Notes under the pieces: model-generated | The model's database searches: none | The model's input: the letters and a program-made list of their open reading frames with translations, nothing else | What the model was told of the DNA's origin: nothing | Program-made: the position numbers and the translations under genes | In this document: piece by piece, positions 26,633 through 35,381 of the stretch | How positions within the stretch are numbered: the stretch's first letter is position 1 | How the letters are laid out: each line of letters begins with the position of its first letter | From: Pseudomonas taiwanensis | GTDB lineage: Bacteria; Pseudomonadota; Gammaproteobacteria; Pseudomonadales; Pseudomonadaceae | Length of the DNA stretch: 64,000 nucleotides | Assembly: GCF_013393345.1 (NCBI RefSeq) | Contig: NZ_QJRF01000069.1 | Span: 186,001 to 250,000 of the forward strand | Direction: 5' to 3'

Positions 26633-28095
26633 AAATTCCAGGCTTTCCTGAGCGTACTGATCGCCTCGGCGATCTGCGCTTCCGGCACGGCGGCAAAGCC
26701 CAGCACCAGCCCGGCGCGGTTATCCACAGGCTCCACGCTGTTCTCCAACCAGTATTCGCTCAGGCCATTCAGCTCCACCCCAGCCGCTCGTGCGCTATTC
26801 ACCAGCTCCCGCTCGCGGGCCAGGCTGTCCACCCGCACGCACAGGTGCAGGCCGGCATCCACCGGCGGCATGGGCGCGCAGCCGGGAATGGATTCGGGCC
26901 AATCGCGCAGCAACGCATCACGGCGCGCGCGGGCCGCCAGGCGCATGCGGCGCACATGCCGCTGGAAGTGGCCGGCGGCAATGAACTCAGCCATCACCGC
27001 CTGGGTGCCGATTTCCGAATGGCGCATGTCCAGCGCGCGGCGCCGGGCGAAGGATTCGGCCAGCGCGGGAGGCAGCACCATGTAGCCCAGGCGCAGTGCG
27101 GGGAAGGTGATCTTGCAGAAGGTGCCGACGTAGATCACCCGTCCCTGGCGATCCAGCGCGGCGAGGGGCGCCAGGGGAATTCCGCTGTAGCGGTATTCGC
27201 CGTCGTAGTCGTCCTCGACTATCCAGCCATCACGGCGCTCGGCCCAGTCCAGCAGCTCCAGGCGCCGCGCCAGGGACAAGGTCACGCCCGTTGGGTACTG
27301 GTGCGACGGGGTGACATAGACCAGCCGGCAGTTATCCACCGCTGCCAGCGCGGCACAGTCCAGACCGTCGTTATCCACAGGCACGCCGCACAGCTCGGCG
27401 CCCGCCACGGCAAACGCATGGCCAGCCGCACGATAGCCTGGGTTCTCGATGGCCACCCGGTCGCCGGGCTCCACCAGTAACTGGGCGCAGAGGCTGATGG
27501 CCTGCTGGGCGCCACAGGTGATCACCACTTGTGCCGGATCGCAGGACAGCCCACGGCTGCTGCGCAGGTACGCGGCAATCAGCTCGCGCAGGCCCCAGTC
27601 CCCCGCCGGGTCGCCATAGCCCAGGCGCGCCGGCGAAGGCTTGCGCCAGAAACGCGCCTGCAGCCGTGCCCAGGTCTCGAAGGGAAACAGGTCGAAGGCC
27701 GGCACGCCAATGCGGAACGCCCGTGGTGCGCCCGTCACCGGGAGCGGCAAGTGATGGCTGGTCAGCCGCTCCAGCGCCGGACCCGGTGCTGGGCCGACGG
27801 GCACAGGTGGAGGCACCGGCCGCGCTGTGGATAACTCTGCCACATAGGTGCCATCGCCTACGCGCCCTTCCACGTATCCCTCGGCGTAGAGCTGGTCGAA
27901 GGCACGCGTCACGGTATTGCGCGAGACACCGAGCAACGCCGCCAGGTCGCGCGTCGCCGGCAAGCGCGTGCGGCTGCCCAGGCGGCCATCGAGGATGCGC
28001 TCGCGCAGGGCTTGGTAGAGCTGGCGCGAAAGCCCCTGGGACGGGTCCAGGCGGATGCCGGAAAGGTCGACGGGCAACGGTGGCATATCAGGCAT
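26629..28095 (-). CDS. MocR/PdxR-type regulator (GntR HTH + PLP aminotransferase fold)
   Basis: The 488-residue protein joins an N-terminal GntR winged helix (LSRQLYQALRERILDGRL then LPATRDLAALLGVSRNTVTR, about 18-70) to a fold-type I aminotransferase-like domain. That domain has the PLP-site motifs VEDDYDGEYRY and GTFCKITFPALRLGY, whose Lys should bind PLP. Such proteins sense PLP or an amino compound and control a divergent operon, here paiB and two acetyltransferases. The stop codon TAG is made by the first bases of a REPIN. The start could be three codons later (MPPLPVDLSG). Confidence 0.92.
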   Translation of the reverse strand: MPDMPPLPVDLSGIRLDPSQGLSRQLYQALRERILDGRLGSRTRLPATRDLAALLGVSRNTVTRAFDQLYAEGYVEGRVGDGTYVAELSTARPVPPPVPVGPAPGPALERLTSHHLPLPVTGAPRAFRIGVPAFDLFPFETWARLQARFWRKPSPARLGYGDPAGDWGLRELIAAYLRSSRGLSCDPAQVVITCGAQQAISLCAQLLVEPGDRVAIENPGYRAAGHAFAVAGAELCGVPVDNDGLDCAALAAVDNCRLVYVTPSHQYPTGVTLSLARRLELLDWAERRDGWIVEDDYDGEYRYSGIPLAPLAALDRQGRVIYVGTFCKITFPALRLGYMVLPPALAESFARRRALDMRHSEIGTQAVMAEFIAAGHFQRHVRRMRLAARARRDALLRDWPESIPGCAPMPPVDAGLHLCVRVDSLARERELVNSARAAGVELNGLSEYWLENSVEPVDNRAGLVLGFAAVPEAQIAEAISTLRKAWNL

Positions 28096-28106
28096 GTTGG
28101 GCCTCG

Positions 28107-28140
28107 ATTGGCTCTATCGAATTGGCGGTTAATGGCTCTT
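28107..28140. promoter_or_regulatory. Candidate MocR operator, direct repeat
   Basis: TGGCTCTA (28109-28116) and TGGCTCTT (28133-28140) are direct repeats 24 bp apart, with a related ATTGGCGG between them, in the 99-bp gap between the MocR gene and paiB. MocR/GabR proteins typically bind such spaced direct repeats as dimers. The second copy lies about 55 bp before the paiB start. Confidence 0.55.
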
Positions 28141-28194
28141 ACAACAGACCAATATCCTGCCTAGCATGAAGACATTCCGCCAGGAGAAGCCCTC

Positions 28195-28827
28195 ATGTAC
28201 GTCCCCTCCAGCTTCCGCCAGGATGACCTCGCCGAGCTCCATGCACAGATGCGGGCCACCGGTCTCGCCGTGCTCACCAGTGCCGGGAACAAGGGCCTGA
28301 TGGCCAGCCACCTGCCACTGCTACTGGAAACCGGCGAAGGCGAGTTCGGCACGCTCTACGGCCACTTCGCCCGCGCCAATCCGCACTGGCGTGAGCTCGC
28401 CGAGGGCGCCGAGGCGCTGGTGGTGTTTTCCGGCCCGGACGCCTACGTCACGCCCACCTGGTACCCGGCCAAGGCGGAGCACGGCAAGGTCGTGCCCACC
28501 TGGAACTACATCGCCGTGCATGCCTGGGGCCAGGCGGAAGTCTTCGACGATCCCGAGCGCCTGCTGCAACTGGTCAGCCGCCTCAGCGAACGTCATGAAT
28601 CCGCCCGCCCGCAACCCTGGGCGGTGAGCGACGCGCCGCGCGACTACCTCGACAGCATGCTCCGCGCCATCGTCGGCTTCGCCCTGCCCATCCGCCGCCT
28701 GGAAGGCAAGTGGAAGCTCGGCCAGAACCGCTCCGCGGCTGACCAGGCCGGCGTTCGCGACGGCCTGAATGCCTCATCCAACCCGCGTGACCCTGAACTG
28801 GCCGCGCGCATGGCCCTGATCGACTGA
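28195..28827 (+). CDS. PaiB-family FMN-binding protein
   Basis: The 210-residue protein matches the PaiB/FMN-binding split-barrel family: MYVPSSFRQDDLAELHAQM at the N-terminus, GLMASHLPLLLE, LYGHFARANPHWRE, and YVTPTWYPAKAEHGKVVPTW, the most conserved segment. PaiB of Bacillus is described as a transcriptional repressor, but many members are simply flavin-binding. It is the first gene of a MocR-controlled operon with two acetyltransferases 21 bp and 12 bp apart. A role in polyamine or amine detoxification is an inference from that context. Confidence 0.88.
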   Translation: MYVPSSFRQDDLAELHAQMRATGLAVLTSAGNKGLMASHLPLLLETGEGEFGTLYGHFARANPHWRELAEGAEALVVFSGPDAYVTPTWYPAKAEHGKVVPTWNYIAVHAWGQAEVFDDPERLLQLVSRLSERHESARPQPWAVSDAPRDYLDSMLRAIVGFALPIRRLEGKWKLGQNRSAADQAGVRDGLNASSNPRDPELAARMALID

Positions 28828-28848
28828 CCCACCACAGGAAGGAACCCA

Positions 28849-29292
28849 ATGTCGCTTGAAATCCGCCCGCTCAGTGCCGCCGACCACGCTGCCTGGCTGC
28901 CGCTCTGGCAGAGCTACCAGCGCTTCTACAAGACAGAAATCCCCGCCGAGACCACTGCCGTCACCTGGCAGCGCTTCCTCGATCCGGCCGAACCCATGCA
29001 TGCGGCCCTGGCCTGGCAGGACGGCAAGGCGGTGGGCATGGTGCATTTCATCTACCACCGCAGTTGCTGGACCACCGGTGACTACTGCTACCTGCAGGAC
29101 CTCTATGTGGCCGAAGGCCTGCGCGGCGGCGGCATCGGCCGCCAGCTGATCGAGCATGTTTATACACAGGCACGCACCGCCGGTATCTCGCGAGTGCACT
29201 GGTTGACCCACGAAACCAACACCGACGCCATGCAGCTCTATGACCGCATCGCCGACCGTTCCGGCTTCGTCCAGTACCGCAAGATCCTCTGA
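28849..29292 (+). CDS. GNAT-family N-acetyltransferase
   Basis: The 147-residue protein has the GNAT core: LEIRPLSAADHAAWLPLWQ at the start, CYLQDLYVAEGLRGGGIGRQ with the acetyl-CoA pyrophosphate loop (GLRGGGIG), and a terminal strand/helix with the Tyr in DAMQLYDRIADRSG. It would acetylate a small amine, with acetyl-CoA as donor. It is the middle gene of the paiB operon; GGAAGGA lies seven bases before its start. The substrate is unknown. Confidence 0.9.
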   Translation: MSLEIRPLSAADHAAWLPLWQSYQRFYKTEIPAETTAVTWQRFLDPAEPMHAALAWQDGKAVGMVHFIYHRSCWTTGDYCYLQDLYVAEGLRGGGIGRQLIEHVYTQARTAGISRVHWLTHETNTDAMQLYDRIADRSGFVQYRKIL

Positions 29293-29304
29293 CCGGAGAG
29301 CACC

Positions 29305-29979
29305 ATGAGCAATCAGGACCTGAGCCACTGGCAACCCTGCCCCGCTCCCGACCACTCCCCGCTGACCGGCCGCTTCGTCCGCCTGGAAGCACTGGATACC
29401 GCTCGCCATGGCGATGATCTCTGGGCAGGCCTGCAAGGCCCCGACCCGGCGCTCTGGGATTACTTGCCTTATGGCCCCTTCGCCGGCCGCGAGCCCTTCG
29501 ATACCTGGCTTGCCGGCAATGCCGCCAGCCGCGATCCGCTCTTCTACACGGTGGTCGATCTGGCCAGCGGGCGTGCCGTAGGCGTGCTCAGCTACCTGCG
29601 TATCACGCCGAAGGACGGCGTGATCGAGATCGGCCATATCGCCTTCGGCAAGGCCATGCAGCGCACACCGGGCTCGACCGAAGCGGTCTGGCTGCTCGCC
29701 CGCCACGCCTTCGACGACCTCGGCTACCGCCGCCTGGAATGGAAGTGCAACGCCAACAACGCCCGCTCCATGCGCGCCGCCGAACGCCTGGGCTTCAGCT
29801 ATGAAGGGCTGTTCCGCCAGCACATGATCGTCAAGGGCCAGAACCGGGACACCGCATGGTTTTCCATCATCGACGGCGAGTGGCCCAAATGCCGCGAGGC
29901 CTTCGAGCGCTGGCTGTCTGTGGATAACTTCGATGGGGAGGGGCTGCAGCGCCAATCGCTGGAAGGGCTCAGGCGTTGA
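29305..29979 (+). CDS. GNAT acetyltransferase, RimJ/RimL-like
   Basis: The 224-residue protein fits the longer GNAT group exemplified by RimL: LTGRFVRLEALDTARHGDDL, GVLSYLRITPKDGVIEIGHI, LLARHAFDDLGYRRLEWKCN and NARSMRAAERLGFSYEGLFR, the last typical of the family's Asn-Ala-Ser box. It lies 12 bp after the other acetyltransferase with GGAGAG before its start. It is more likely to act on small amines than on ribosomal proteins, given the operon. Confidence 0.9.
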   Translation: MSNQDLSHWQPCPAPDHSPLTGRFVRLEALDTARHGDDLWAGLQGPDPALWDYLPYGPFAGREPFDTWLAGNAASRDPLFYTVVDLASGRAVGVLSYLRITPKDGVIEIGHIAFGKAMQRTPGSTEAVWLLARHAFDDLGYRRLEWKCNANNARSMRAAERLGFSYEGLFRQHMIVKGQNRDTAWFSIIDGEWPKCREAFERWLSVDNFDGEGLQRQSLEGLRR

Positions 29980-29984
29980 GCCGT

Positions 29985-30075
29985 GGGCCGCTGCGCGGCC
30001 CTTTCGCGACTGAAGTCGCCCCCACAGTGTAGGAGCTGCCTTTTCTGTGGGGGCGAATTTATTCGCGATGCAGGC
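29985..30075. repeat. Hairpin and REP-like fragments after the GNAT operon
   Basis: GGGCCGC (29985-29991) pairs with GCGGCCC (29995-30001), followed by CTTTCG: a possible terminator for the operon. Then come REP fragments (TCGCCCCCACAG, GTAGGAGCTGCC, TGTGGGGGCGAATTTATTCG) up to about 30068. Confidence 0.65.
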
Positions 30076-30094
30076 CGCAGGCCTGCCCAACCCT

Positions 30095-30913
30095 TCACTC
30101 GATCTCGAACAACCCGTTCTTGAGCGGCGCCACATCCAGGCGCTGGCGCACGTCATCGTCGATGCGCGGGTCGTCGGGGCGGTAGAGCTTCACCTGACGG
30201 TAAGCGGCGACGCGGTTGATCTCCGGGCCGAGGAATTCCCAGACCACGCGGGTGCAGGCGGGGTTGCGCCGGTCGCCGCTGGAGACGCCGGTCTTCAGGC
30301 CGTTGAGACGGGTGATGCGGCTCTTGTAGCTGGGGATGAGGATGGTCTGGCTCATCTCGTTCAAGGTGAGCGATTCGTAGTCCATCAGGAACAGCCGGTC
30401 CTGCAACTGGAAAGCCGCGCCCAGATAGCGGCAGCGCACCCAGTCTTCGGCTTGTACGACGGTGTTGGTGGAGCGCTCCTGGCGTTCCTGGCGCTCGAAG
30501 AGGAAATTTCCGTCCTCCTCCCACAAGTGCACCAGCGACAGGAGGATGGTGCCCGGCACCGACATGCAATTGGAGTATTCGAAGTAATAGCCGCAGTAGC
30601 GCGACAGGTTGCCCGACTGATCTCGCAAGGGTGCCAGCAGTTCCAGCAGCGGGTCGCTGCGGGTGTCGCCAGCCTGGCCGGCGGGGCGAGTGCCCAGGAG
30701 GCGAGCGAACGGCTCGGGCGGCAGGCCGAGCTCGTAGTCCTCGACACCGAAGAAATCGCAGATGCGCTTGAGGTTGTAGGGCGTCGGTCGGCTCTGGCCA
30801 CTGAGGTACTTGTTGAACTGCGCGCGATTGATGCCCAGCTTGCGGCAAACCTCCGCAATAGAGCGGTAATGCCCGCAGAGAAGTTTCAGATTGTTGCCGA
30901 GATATTCCGCCAT
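30095..30913 (-). CDS. XRE-family transcriptional regulator
   Basis: The 272-residue protein (start at 30913, MAEYLGNNLK; an upstream start adds five residues) has an N-terminal Cro/XRE helix-turn-helix: YRSIAEVCRKLGINRAQFNK followed by YLSGQSRPTPYNLKRICDFF. The remaining 200 residues form a regulatory region I cannot assign. It is divergent from the alanine/glycine symporter gene, and a clean inverted repeat sits between them, so it probably controls that gene and itself. Confidence 0.85.
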   Translation of the reverse strand: MAEYLGNNLKLLCGHYRSIAEVCRKLGINRAQFNKYLSGQSRPTPYNLKRICDFFGVEDYELGLPPEPFARLLGTRPAGQAGDTRSDPLLELLAPLRDQSGNLSRYCGYYFEYSNCMSVPGTILLSLVHLWEEDGNFLFERQERQERSTNTVVQAEDWVRCRYLGAAFQLQDRLFLMDYESLTLNEMSQTILIPSYKSRITRLNGLKTGVSSGDRRNPACTRVVWEFLGPEINRVAAYRQVKLYRPDDPRIDDDVRQRLDVAPLKNGLFEIE

Positions 30914-30936
30914 GCCGCCGGCCTGCATGATGCGAG

Positions 30937-30965
30937 TGGCGCGATTCTAGCATCAAGTCGCGCCA
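30937..30965. promoter_or_regulatory. Inverted repeat, candidate XRE operator
   Basis: TGGCGCGA (30937-30944) and TCGCGCCA (30958-30965) are perfect 8-bp arms separated by 13 bp, centred 38 bp before the XRE start codon and about 137 bp before the symporter start. Confidence 0.5.
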
Positions 30966-31087
30966 TGTCGAATACAGCCGCGAAATTGTCGGATATGCCG
31001 CATTCCCCCACCCTGCGCCCCACGGACGAGCCCTGCCCGCTCGAAGCCGTTCCCATCACGCGAACAATAAGAATCGAGGTCTCACTC

Positions 31088-32536
31088 ATGCTTGAAGTGA
31101 TCAACGATTTCCTCTCGGGGAAAGTGCTCATCGTCCTTATCGTAGGACTCGGCACCTATTTCACCCTCCGCTCCCGCTTCGTCCAGTTCCGCCATTTCGG
31201 CCACATGTTCAGCGTGTTCAAGGATTCCATCCGTGGCCAGGCCGGTCAGCTGAGCTCCTTCCAGGCCCTGATGCTGAGCCTCGCCGGCCGCGTCGGCGCC
31301 GGTAACATCGCCGGTGTTGGCCTGGCCGTTACCCTCGGTGGCCCTGGCGCCGTGTTCTGGATGTGGGTCACCGCCCTGGTCGGCATGTCCAGCAGCTTCT
31401 TCGAGTGCACCCTGGCCCAGGTCTACAAGCGCGCCGATGGCGATGGCCTGTACCGTGGCGGCCCGTCCTACTACATCCAGCACGGCCTGAAGCTGCGCTG
31501 GATGGCGCTGACCTTCGCCGTGCTGCTGCTGGTGACCTACGGCTTCGCCTTCAACGGCCTGCAGGCCTTCACCGTGACCCACTCCCTGGAAAACGCCTTC
31601 GGTCTGCCGGTGCAGTACACCGGTATCGGCCTGGCCGTGCTCCTGGGCCTGGTGTTCATCGGCGGCATCAAGCGCATCGCCTCGGTGTCCGACCTGCTGG
31701 TACCGGTCAAGACCCTCGCCTACATCGCCGTGACCTGCTACGTGATCATCTCCCAGATCGAGCTGGTGCCAGACATGCTGGTGACCATCGTGAAGAGCGC
31801 CTTCGGCCTGGAGCCGGCCTTCGCCGGCCTGCTCGGCAGCGCCATCGTGATGGGTGTGAAGCGCGGCGTGTTCGCCAACGAAGCCGGCCTGGGCAGCGCG
31901 CCCAACGTCGCCGCCGTGGCCGCCGTGAAGCACCCGGCCGCCCAGGGCGTGGTACAGGCGTTCAGCGTCTTCCTCGACACCTTCGTGATCTGCACCTGCA
32001 CCGCGCTGCTGATCCTGCTGTCCGGCTTCTACACCCCGGGCTTCGAAGGCGACGGCATCGTGCTGACCCAGAACTCCCTGGCCGCTGTGGTCGGTGAGTG
32101 GGGCCGCGTGTTCATCAGCGTGGCGCTGAGCCTCTTCGTCTTCACCTGCATCCTCTACAACTACTACCTCGGCGAGAACGCCCTGCAGTTCCTGGTCGGT
32201 CGCAGCCGCGCCGCCCTGCTGACCTACCGCGGCCTGGTGCTGGCGCTGATCTGCTGGGGCTCGATGCAGAACCTGGGCACCGTGTTCGCCTTCGCCGACA
32301 TCACCATGACCTGCCTGGCCTTCGTCAACCTGGTGGCCCTGGCCATGCTGATCAAGGTCGGCCTGCGGGTGATGCGCGACTACGACGACCAGCGCAAGGC
32401 AGGCATCGACCAGCCGGTGTTCGACTCTGCCAAGTTCGCCGATCTGGACCTGGACCGCGATGCCTGGCCGACCAACCCGGTCGCCGACGCCTCCAACGTC
32501 AACGTCGCTCACGGCCTGGCGCAAAGCCACCGCTGA
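31088..32536 (+). CDS. Alanine/glycine:cation symporter (AGCS family)
   Basis: The 482-residue inner-membrane protein matches the AGCS family: FQALMLSLAGRVGAGNIAGV is the signature near residue 60-80, with GGPGAVFWMWVTALVGMSSS, VMGVKRGVFANEAGLGSAPN and about ten membrane helices. These carriers import alanine or glycine with sodium or protons. The start at 31088 is chosen because it begins MLEVINDFLSGKVLIVLIVG; an extended frame upstream is spurious. It is followed by asparaginase, so an amino-acid supply theme is likely. Confidence 0.94.
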   Translation: MLEVINDFLSGKVLIVLIVGLGTYFTLRSRFVQFRHFGHMFSVFKDSIRGQAGQLSSFQALMLSLAGRVGAGNIAGVGLAVTLGGPGAVFWMWVTALVGMSSSFFECTLAQVYKRADGDGLYRGGPSYYIQHGLKLRWMALTFAVLLLVTYGFAFNGLQAFTVTHSLENAFGLPVQYTGIGLAVLLGLVFIGGIKRIASVSDLLVPVKTLAYIAVTCYVIISQIELVPDMLVTIVKSAFGLEPAFAGLLGSAIVMGVKRGVFANEAGLGSAPNVAAVAAVKHPAAQGVVQAFSVFLDTFVICTCTALLILLSGFYTPGFEGDGIVLTQNSLAAVVGEWGRVFISVALSLFVFTCILYNYYLGENALQFLVGRSRAALLTYRGLVLALICWGSMQNLGTVFAFADITMTCLAFVNLVALAMLIKVGLRVMRDYDDQRKAGIDQPVFDSAKFADLDLDRDAWPTNPVADASNVNVAHGLAQSHR

Positions 32537-32558
32537 TCGCGCCGTCCGGTAATACCTG

Positions 32559-32599
32559 GTGCCGCTCCTCCGCTGACGCGGGGAGCGGCACTGTCGTTT
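32559..32599 (+). terminator. Terminator-like hairpin after the AGCS gene
   Basis: GTGCCGCTCC (32559-32568) pairs with GGAGCGGCAC (32582-32591) around 13 bases, followed by TGTCGTTT. Confidence 0.65.
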
Positions 32600-32632
32600 C
32601 TGCACCTTCGTCGTTCCGAGTTATCCACACCC

Positions 32633-33616
32633 ATGAATGCTGTGAAGAACCTTTTCGTGCTCTATACCGGCGGCACCATCGGCATGCTGCAGACGCCCGA
32701 AGGCCTCGCTCCGGCCAGCGGCTTCGAGGCGCGCATGCGCGAGCTGCTGGACGACCAGGGACTGACACTGGACTGGAGCTTCCAGGAACTGCTGCCGCTG
32801 ATCGATAGCGCCAACATGCGCCAGGCCAACTGGCTGGCCATGCGTGATGCCATCGTCGACGCGGTGGAACGTGGCCACGACGGCGTGCTGCTGCTGCACG
32901 GCACCGACACCCTGGCTTACAGCGCGGCGGCCCTCGGTTTCCTGATGCTGGGCCTGCCGGTACCCGTGGTGCTGACCGGCGCCATGCTGCCGGCGGGCAG
33001 CGAGGGCAGCGATGCCTGGCCCAATCTGCTGGGGGCCATTCGCGAACTGCGAGCTGGCATCGCACCCGGCGTGCATCTTTTCTTCAATGGCGACCTGCTG
33101 CATGGCGCCCGCGCCAGCAAGTTGCGCTCGGAAGCCTTCGACGCGTTCACCGTGCTTTCGCGACCACGGGAAGGTGAGCGCGCCGGCCGGATTCCCGCCG
33201 GCCTGAGTTACCGTACCCCGCGCCAGCCGGTGAACCTCGCGGTGTTGCCGCTGTTCCCGGGCCTTGCCGCCAGCCACGTGGAAGCGCTGCTTTCCAGCGG
33301 CGTGCAGGGGTTGGTGCTGGAGTGCTACGGCAGCGGCACCGGTCCGTCGGATGACAAGGCGCTGCTCGACGTCCTGCGCGCCGCCCACGAACGCGGCGTG
33401 GTGCTCGTCGCCACCAGCCAGTGCCCGGCCGGGCATGTGCAAGCAGGCGTCTACGCTGCCGGCAGCCAATTGTTGGCCACCGGCCTGATACCGGCCGGTG
33501 GCATGACCCGCGAGGCGGCCCTGGGCAAGCTGTTCGCGCTGCTCGGCGCCGGCTTGCGGCAGGAAGAGGCGGAGCAGTGGTTCGCCGTGGATCTGTGCGG
33601 GGAAATGGTGGAGTGA
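32633..33616 (+). CDS. L-asparaginase, type I-like
   Basis: The 327-residue enzyme hydrolyses asparagine to aspartate and ammonia. The two catalytic Thr motifs are present: LFVLYTGGTIGMLQTPEG at the N-terminus and GVLLLHGTDTLAYSAAAL at about 85-100. It also has VLTGAMLPAGSEGSDAWPN and HARDS-like GARASKLRSEAF. There is no signal peptide, so it is cytosolic, as in AnsA. It is separated from the symporter gene by a terminator-like hairpin, so it likely has its own promoter. Its product, aspartate, would feed aspA. Confidence 0.93.
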   Translation: MNAVKNLFVLYTGGTIGMLQTPEGLAPASGFEARMRELLDDQGLTLDWSFQELLPLIDSANMRQANWLAMRDAIVDAVERGHDGVLLLHGTDTLAYSAAALGFLMLGLPVPVVLTGAMLPAGSEGSDAWPNLLGAIRELRAGIAPGVHLFFNGDLLHGARASKLRSEAFDAFTVLSRPREGERAGRIPAGLSYRTPRQPVNLAVLPLFPGLAASHVEALLSSGVQGLVLECYGSGTGPSDDKALLDVLRAAHERGVVLVATSQCPAGHVQAGVYAAGSQLLATGLIPAGGMTREAALGKLFALLGAGLRQEEAEQWFAVDLCGEMVE

Positions 33617-33619
33617 ATC

Positions 33620-33712
33620 GTGGGGGCAGCGGAGCTGCCCTTGGCGAATGAATTCGCCCCTACAGCGAAAAGGCCGAGCACAATCCTTCGCGAGCAAGCT
33701 CGCTCCTACAGA
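33620..33712. repeat. REP-like fragments downstream of asparaginase
   Basis: GGGGGCAGCGGAGCTGCCCTTGG-type and GCGAATGAATTCGCCCCTAC pieces, then TTCGCGAGCAAGCTCGCTCC, occur in the 175-bp gap before the SLT gene. Around 33735-33770 a half-element GATGGGTTTCGCTTCGCTCA follows. No gene is seen. Confidence 0.65.
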
Positions 33713-33791
33713 AACGCAGCCAATGGCTCCGCTTGATGGGTTTCGCTTCGCTCAACCGCATCCTACGAAAGCGGTGATTCGTGTCCTGGAG

Positions 33792-34412
33792 TCAGAACGG
33801 CCACCAGCCGCGGTCGTCTTCCAGTTCGGCGCGGCAGCTTGCCAACTGGCTGCCGTAGGCCCTGGACTGCTGGTCGACCTTGCGGGCAACTTGCGTCAGC
33901 CAGGGTTTCTGCCAGTAGCTACCACGACGGTACCCACCTCTCCCTTCGTGGTAGGCCAGGTACTGGTTGTGCGCGTCCCATTTCGAGATACCCAGTTGTC
34001 GCTGGGTGGCATCGGTGTACCAGCCGATGAAGTCCATCGCGTCGCTGAAGGACGTGCGTGAGCCGCCGGAGCCGGTTGCCTGCTGATAGTCCGCCCAGGT
34101 GGCATCCAGCGCCTGGGCGTAGCCATAGGCGGAGGTGACCCGCCCCCAGGGAATGAAGCCGAGGAGGTAATCCCGTGGTGGGCGCGCATCGTGTCGGTAG
34201 CTGCTTTCCTGGTCGACGATCGCCATCGCCACCGGGATGGGCGTGCCCCAGCGGACCTCCATCTCCAGGGCGTCTTCGTACCAATCCGGGTATTCGCGAA
34301 AGATCGCGCACAGGTTGTCCGGCGCTCGCGGCGGCGCCGTGGCACAGCCTGCCAGCAAGGAAAGCGCGACCAGCAGCGAAGCGATAGCGCACAGCTCGGA
34401 TCGGGTACGCAT
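33792..34412 (-). CDS. Lipoprotein with lytic-transglycosylase (SLT) domain
   Basis: The 206-residue product has a lipoprotein signal (ALSLLAGC lipobox near residue 22) and a short SLT-like domain: VDQESSYRHDARPPRDYLLG with the likely catalytic Glu, then VTSAYGYAQALDATWADYQ, equivalent to the conserved GYMQ region. It would cut peptidoglycan glycan strands at the outer-membrane inner face. The domain is divergent from MltC/Slt, so the activity is inferred. It lies 20 bp after an EAL gene on the same strand and may be cotranscribed. Confidence 0.8.
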   Translation of the reverse strand: MRTRSELCAIASLLVALSLLAGCATAPPRAPDNLCAIFREYPDWYEDALEMEVRWGTPIPVAMAIVDQESSYRHDARPPRDYLLGFIPWGRVTSAYGYAQALDATWADYQQATGSGGSRTSFSDAMDFIGWYTDATQRQLGISKWDAHNQYLAYHEGRGGYRRGSYWQKPWLTQVARKVDQQSRAYGSQLASCRAELEDDRGWWPF

Positions 34413-34432
34413 GGAACGGGCGCCAGGACGGC

Positions 34433-35248
34433 CTAAATCCGCGCCGGATGGCCGAGGCGATAGCCCTGGAACAGCTTGAACGGGAGCCCCTTGGCGACTT
34501 CATGCTGCCAGCCGGTCTCGATCTTCTCGGCCACCAGGTCCACCTGGTAGCGATGAATGAAGTCGTACAGCCTTTCGCCCAACACGGCGTAGCGCCTGGA
34601 CAGGAAGTCCCCATTCTCGTGCGGTGGCACGCCCAATCCCGTGAGGTCGAACTTCACGACATCGCACAGGCCCAGGTCGAGTTCCCAGTGGACCGGGCTG
34701 TCGAGGTCGTAGTCGTCGAGCGCCACCAGCACGTTTTCCTGCTTCAGGCGCATCAGCCCCTTCATGTAAGACCTGAAGCCGTCGACGCAGGGCACCGGGC
34801 GTTCCGTGACTTCGACCACCAGCTGGGCACCGCAACAGCGCAAGTCGGCGGCACCTTCGATGAGTTCATCGATCAGTTCCGCTTCCGCCAGGCTCCGCTT
34901 CTCGACATTGACGAAGTGCCTCACCGGCAGACTGCCGGTCTGGGCGTCGTGCAGATATCGAGCGTAGCTGCGGTCGAGCATGCAGCGGATGCGCAGTCCC
35001 TGGAGCAGCTCGCGCGTGAGCCGCTGGAGGTCGTCCTGCTGCAGCCGGGTGATGGCGTCTTCGGTGCTTTCGACGAAGGAGTCGAAGACGAACCGGGAGA
35101 GACTTTCGAAACCAACGACCCGATCCTGCCGGTCCTTGATCGGTTGCAGCCTGACTTCGCCCATTCGGGCCCCAGTCAAGGGGCGGGCTGGATACAGGGT
35201 TCGACCCTGGCGAACGGGCAGGCTTTGGCGAATGGTGCGAAGGGACAT
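34433..35248 (-). CDS. Single-domain EAL (c-di-GMP phosphodiesterase-like) protein
   Basis: The 271-residue protein is one EAL domain with a short N-terminal tail. Key motifs, compared with active enzymes, are GFESLSRF (EAL position, reads ESL), HFVNVEKRS (metal Asn), VVEVTERPV (Glu), VALDDYDLD (Asp pair), VVKFDLTGL (Lys), DLVAEKIETGW (Glu) and FKLFQGYRLGHPA (Gln). All metal and catalytic positions appear conserved, although the flanking sequence is diverged, so it may hydrolyse c-di-GMP or just bind it. No membrane segment. Cotranscription with the SLT lipoprotein is likely. Confidence 0.85.
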   Translation of the reverse strand: MSLRTIRQSLPVRQGRTLYPARPLTGARMGEVRLQPIKDRQDRVVGFESLSRFVFDSFVESTEDAITRLQQDDLQRLTRELLQGLRIRCMLDRSYARYLHDAQTGSLPVRHFVNVEKRSLAEAELIDELIEGAADLRCCGAQLVVEVTERPVPCVDGFRSYMKGLMRLKQENVLVALDDYDLDSPVHWELDLGLCDVVKFDLTGLGVPPHENGDFLSRRYAVLGERLYDFIHRYQVDLVAEKIETGWQHEVAKGLPFKLFQGYRLGHPARI

Positions 35249-35381
35249 GGGGCGGATACCCGCAGCTCGAAAGAGCCGGCAGGCTAGGCGCCCGATTCCT
35301 ATTGATGAAAATCAGAAATCTTCATTTCGGCCCTGATGGATAGCGGCTACCGGCCCCGAGGGACCGGCTTTTGCCGCGGAC

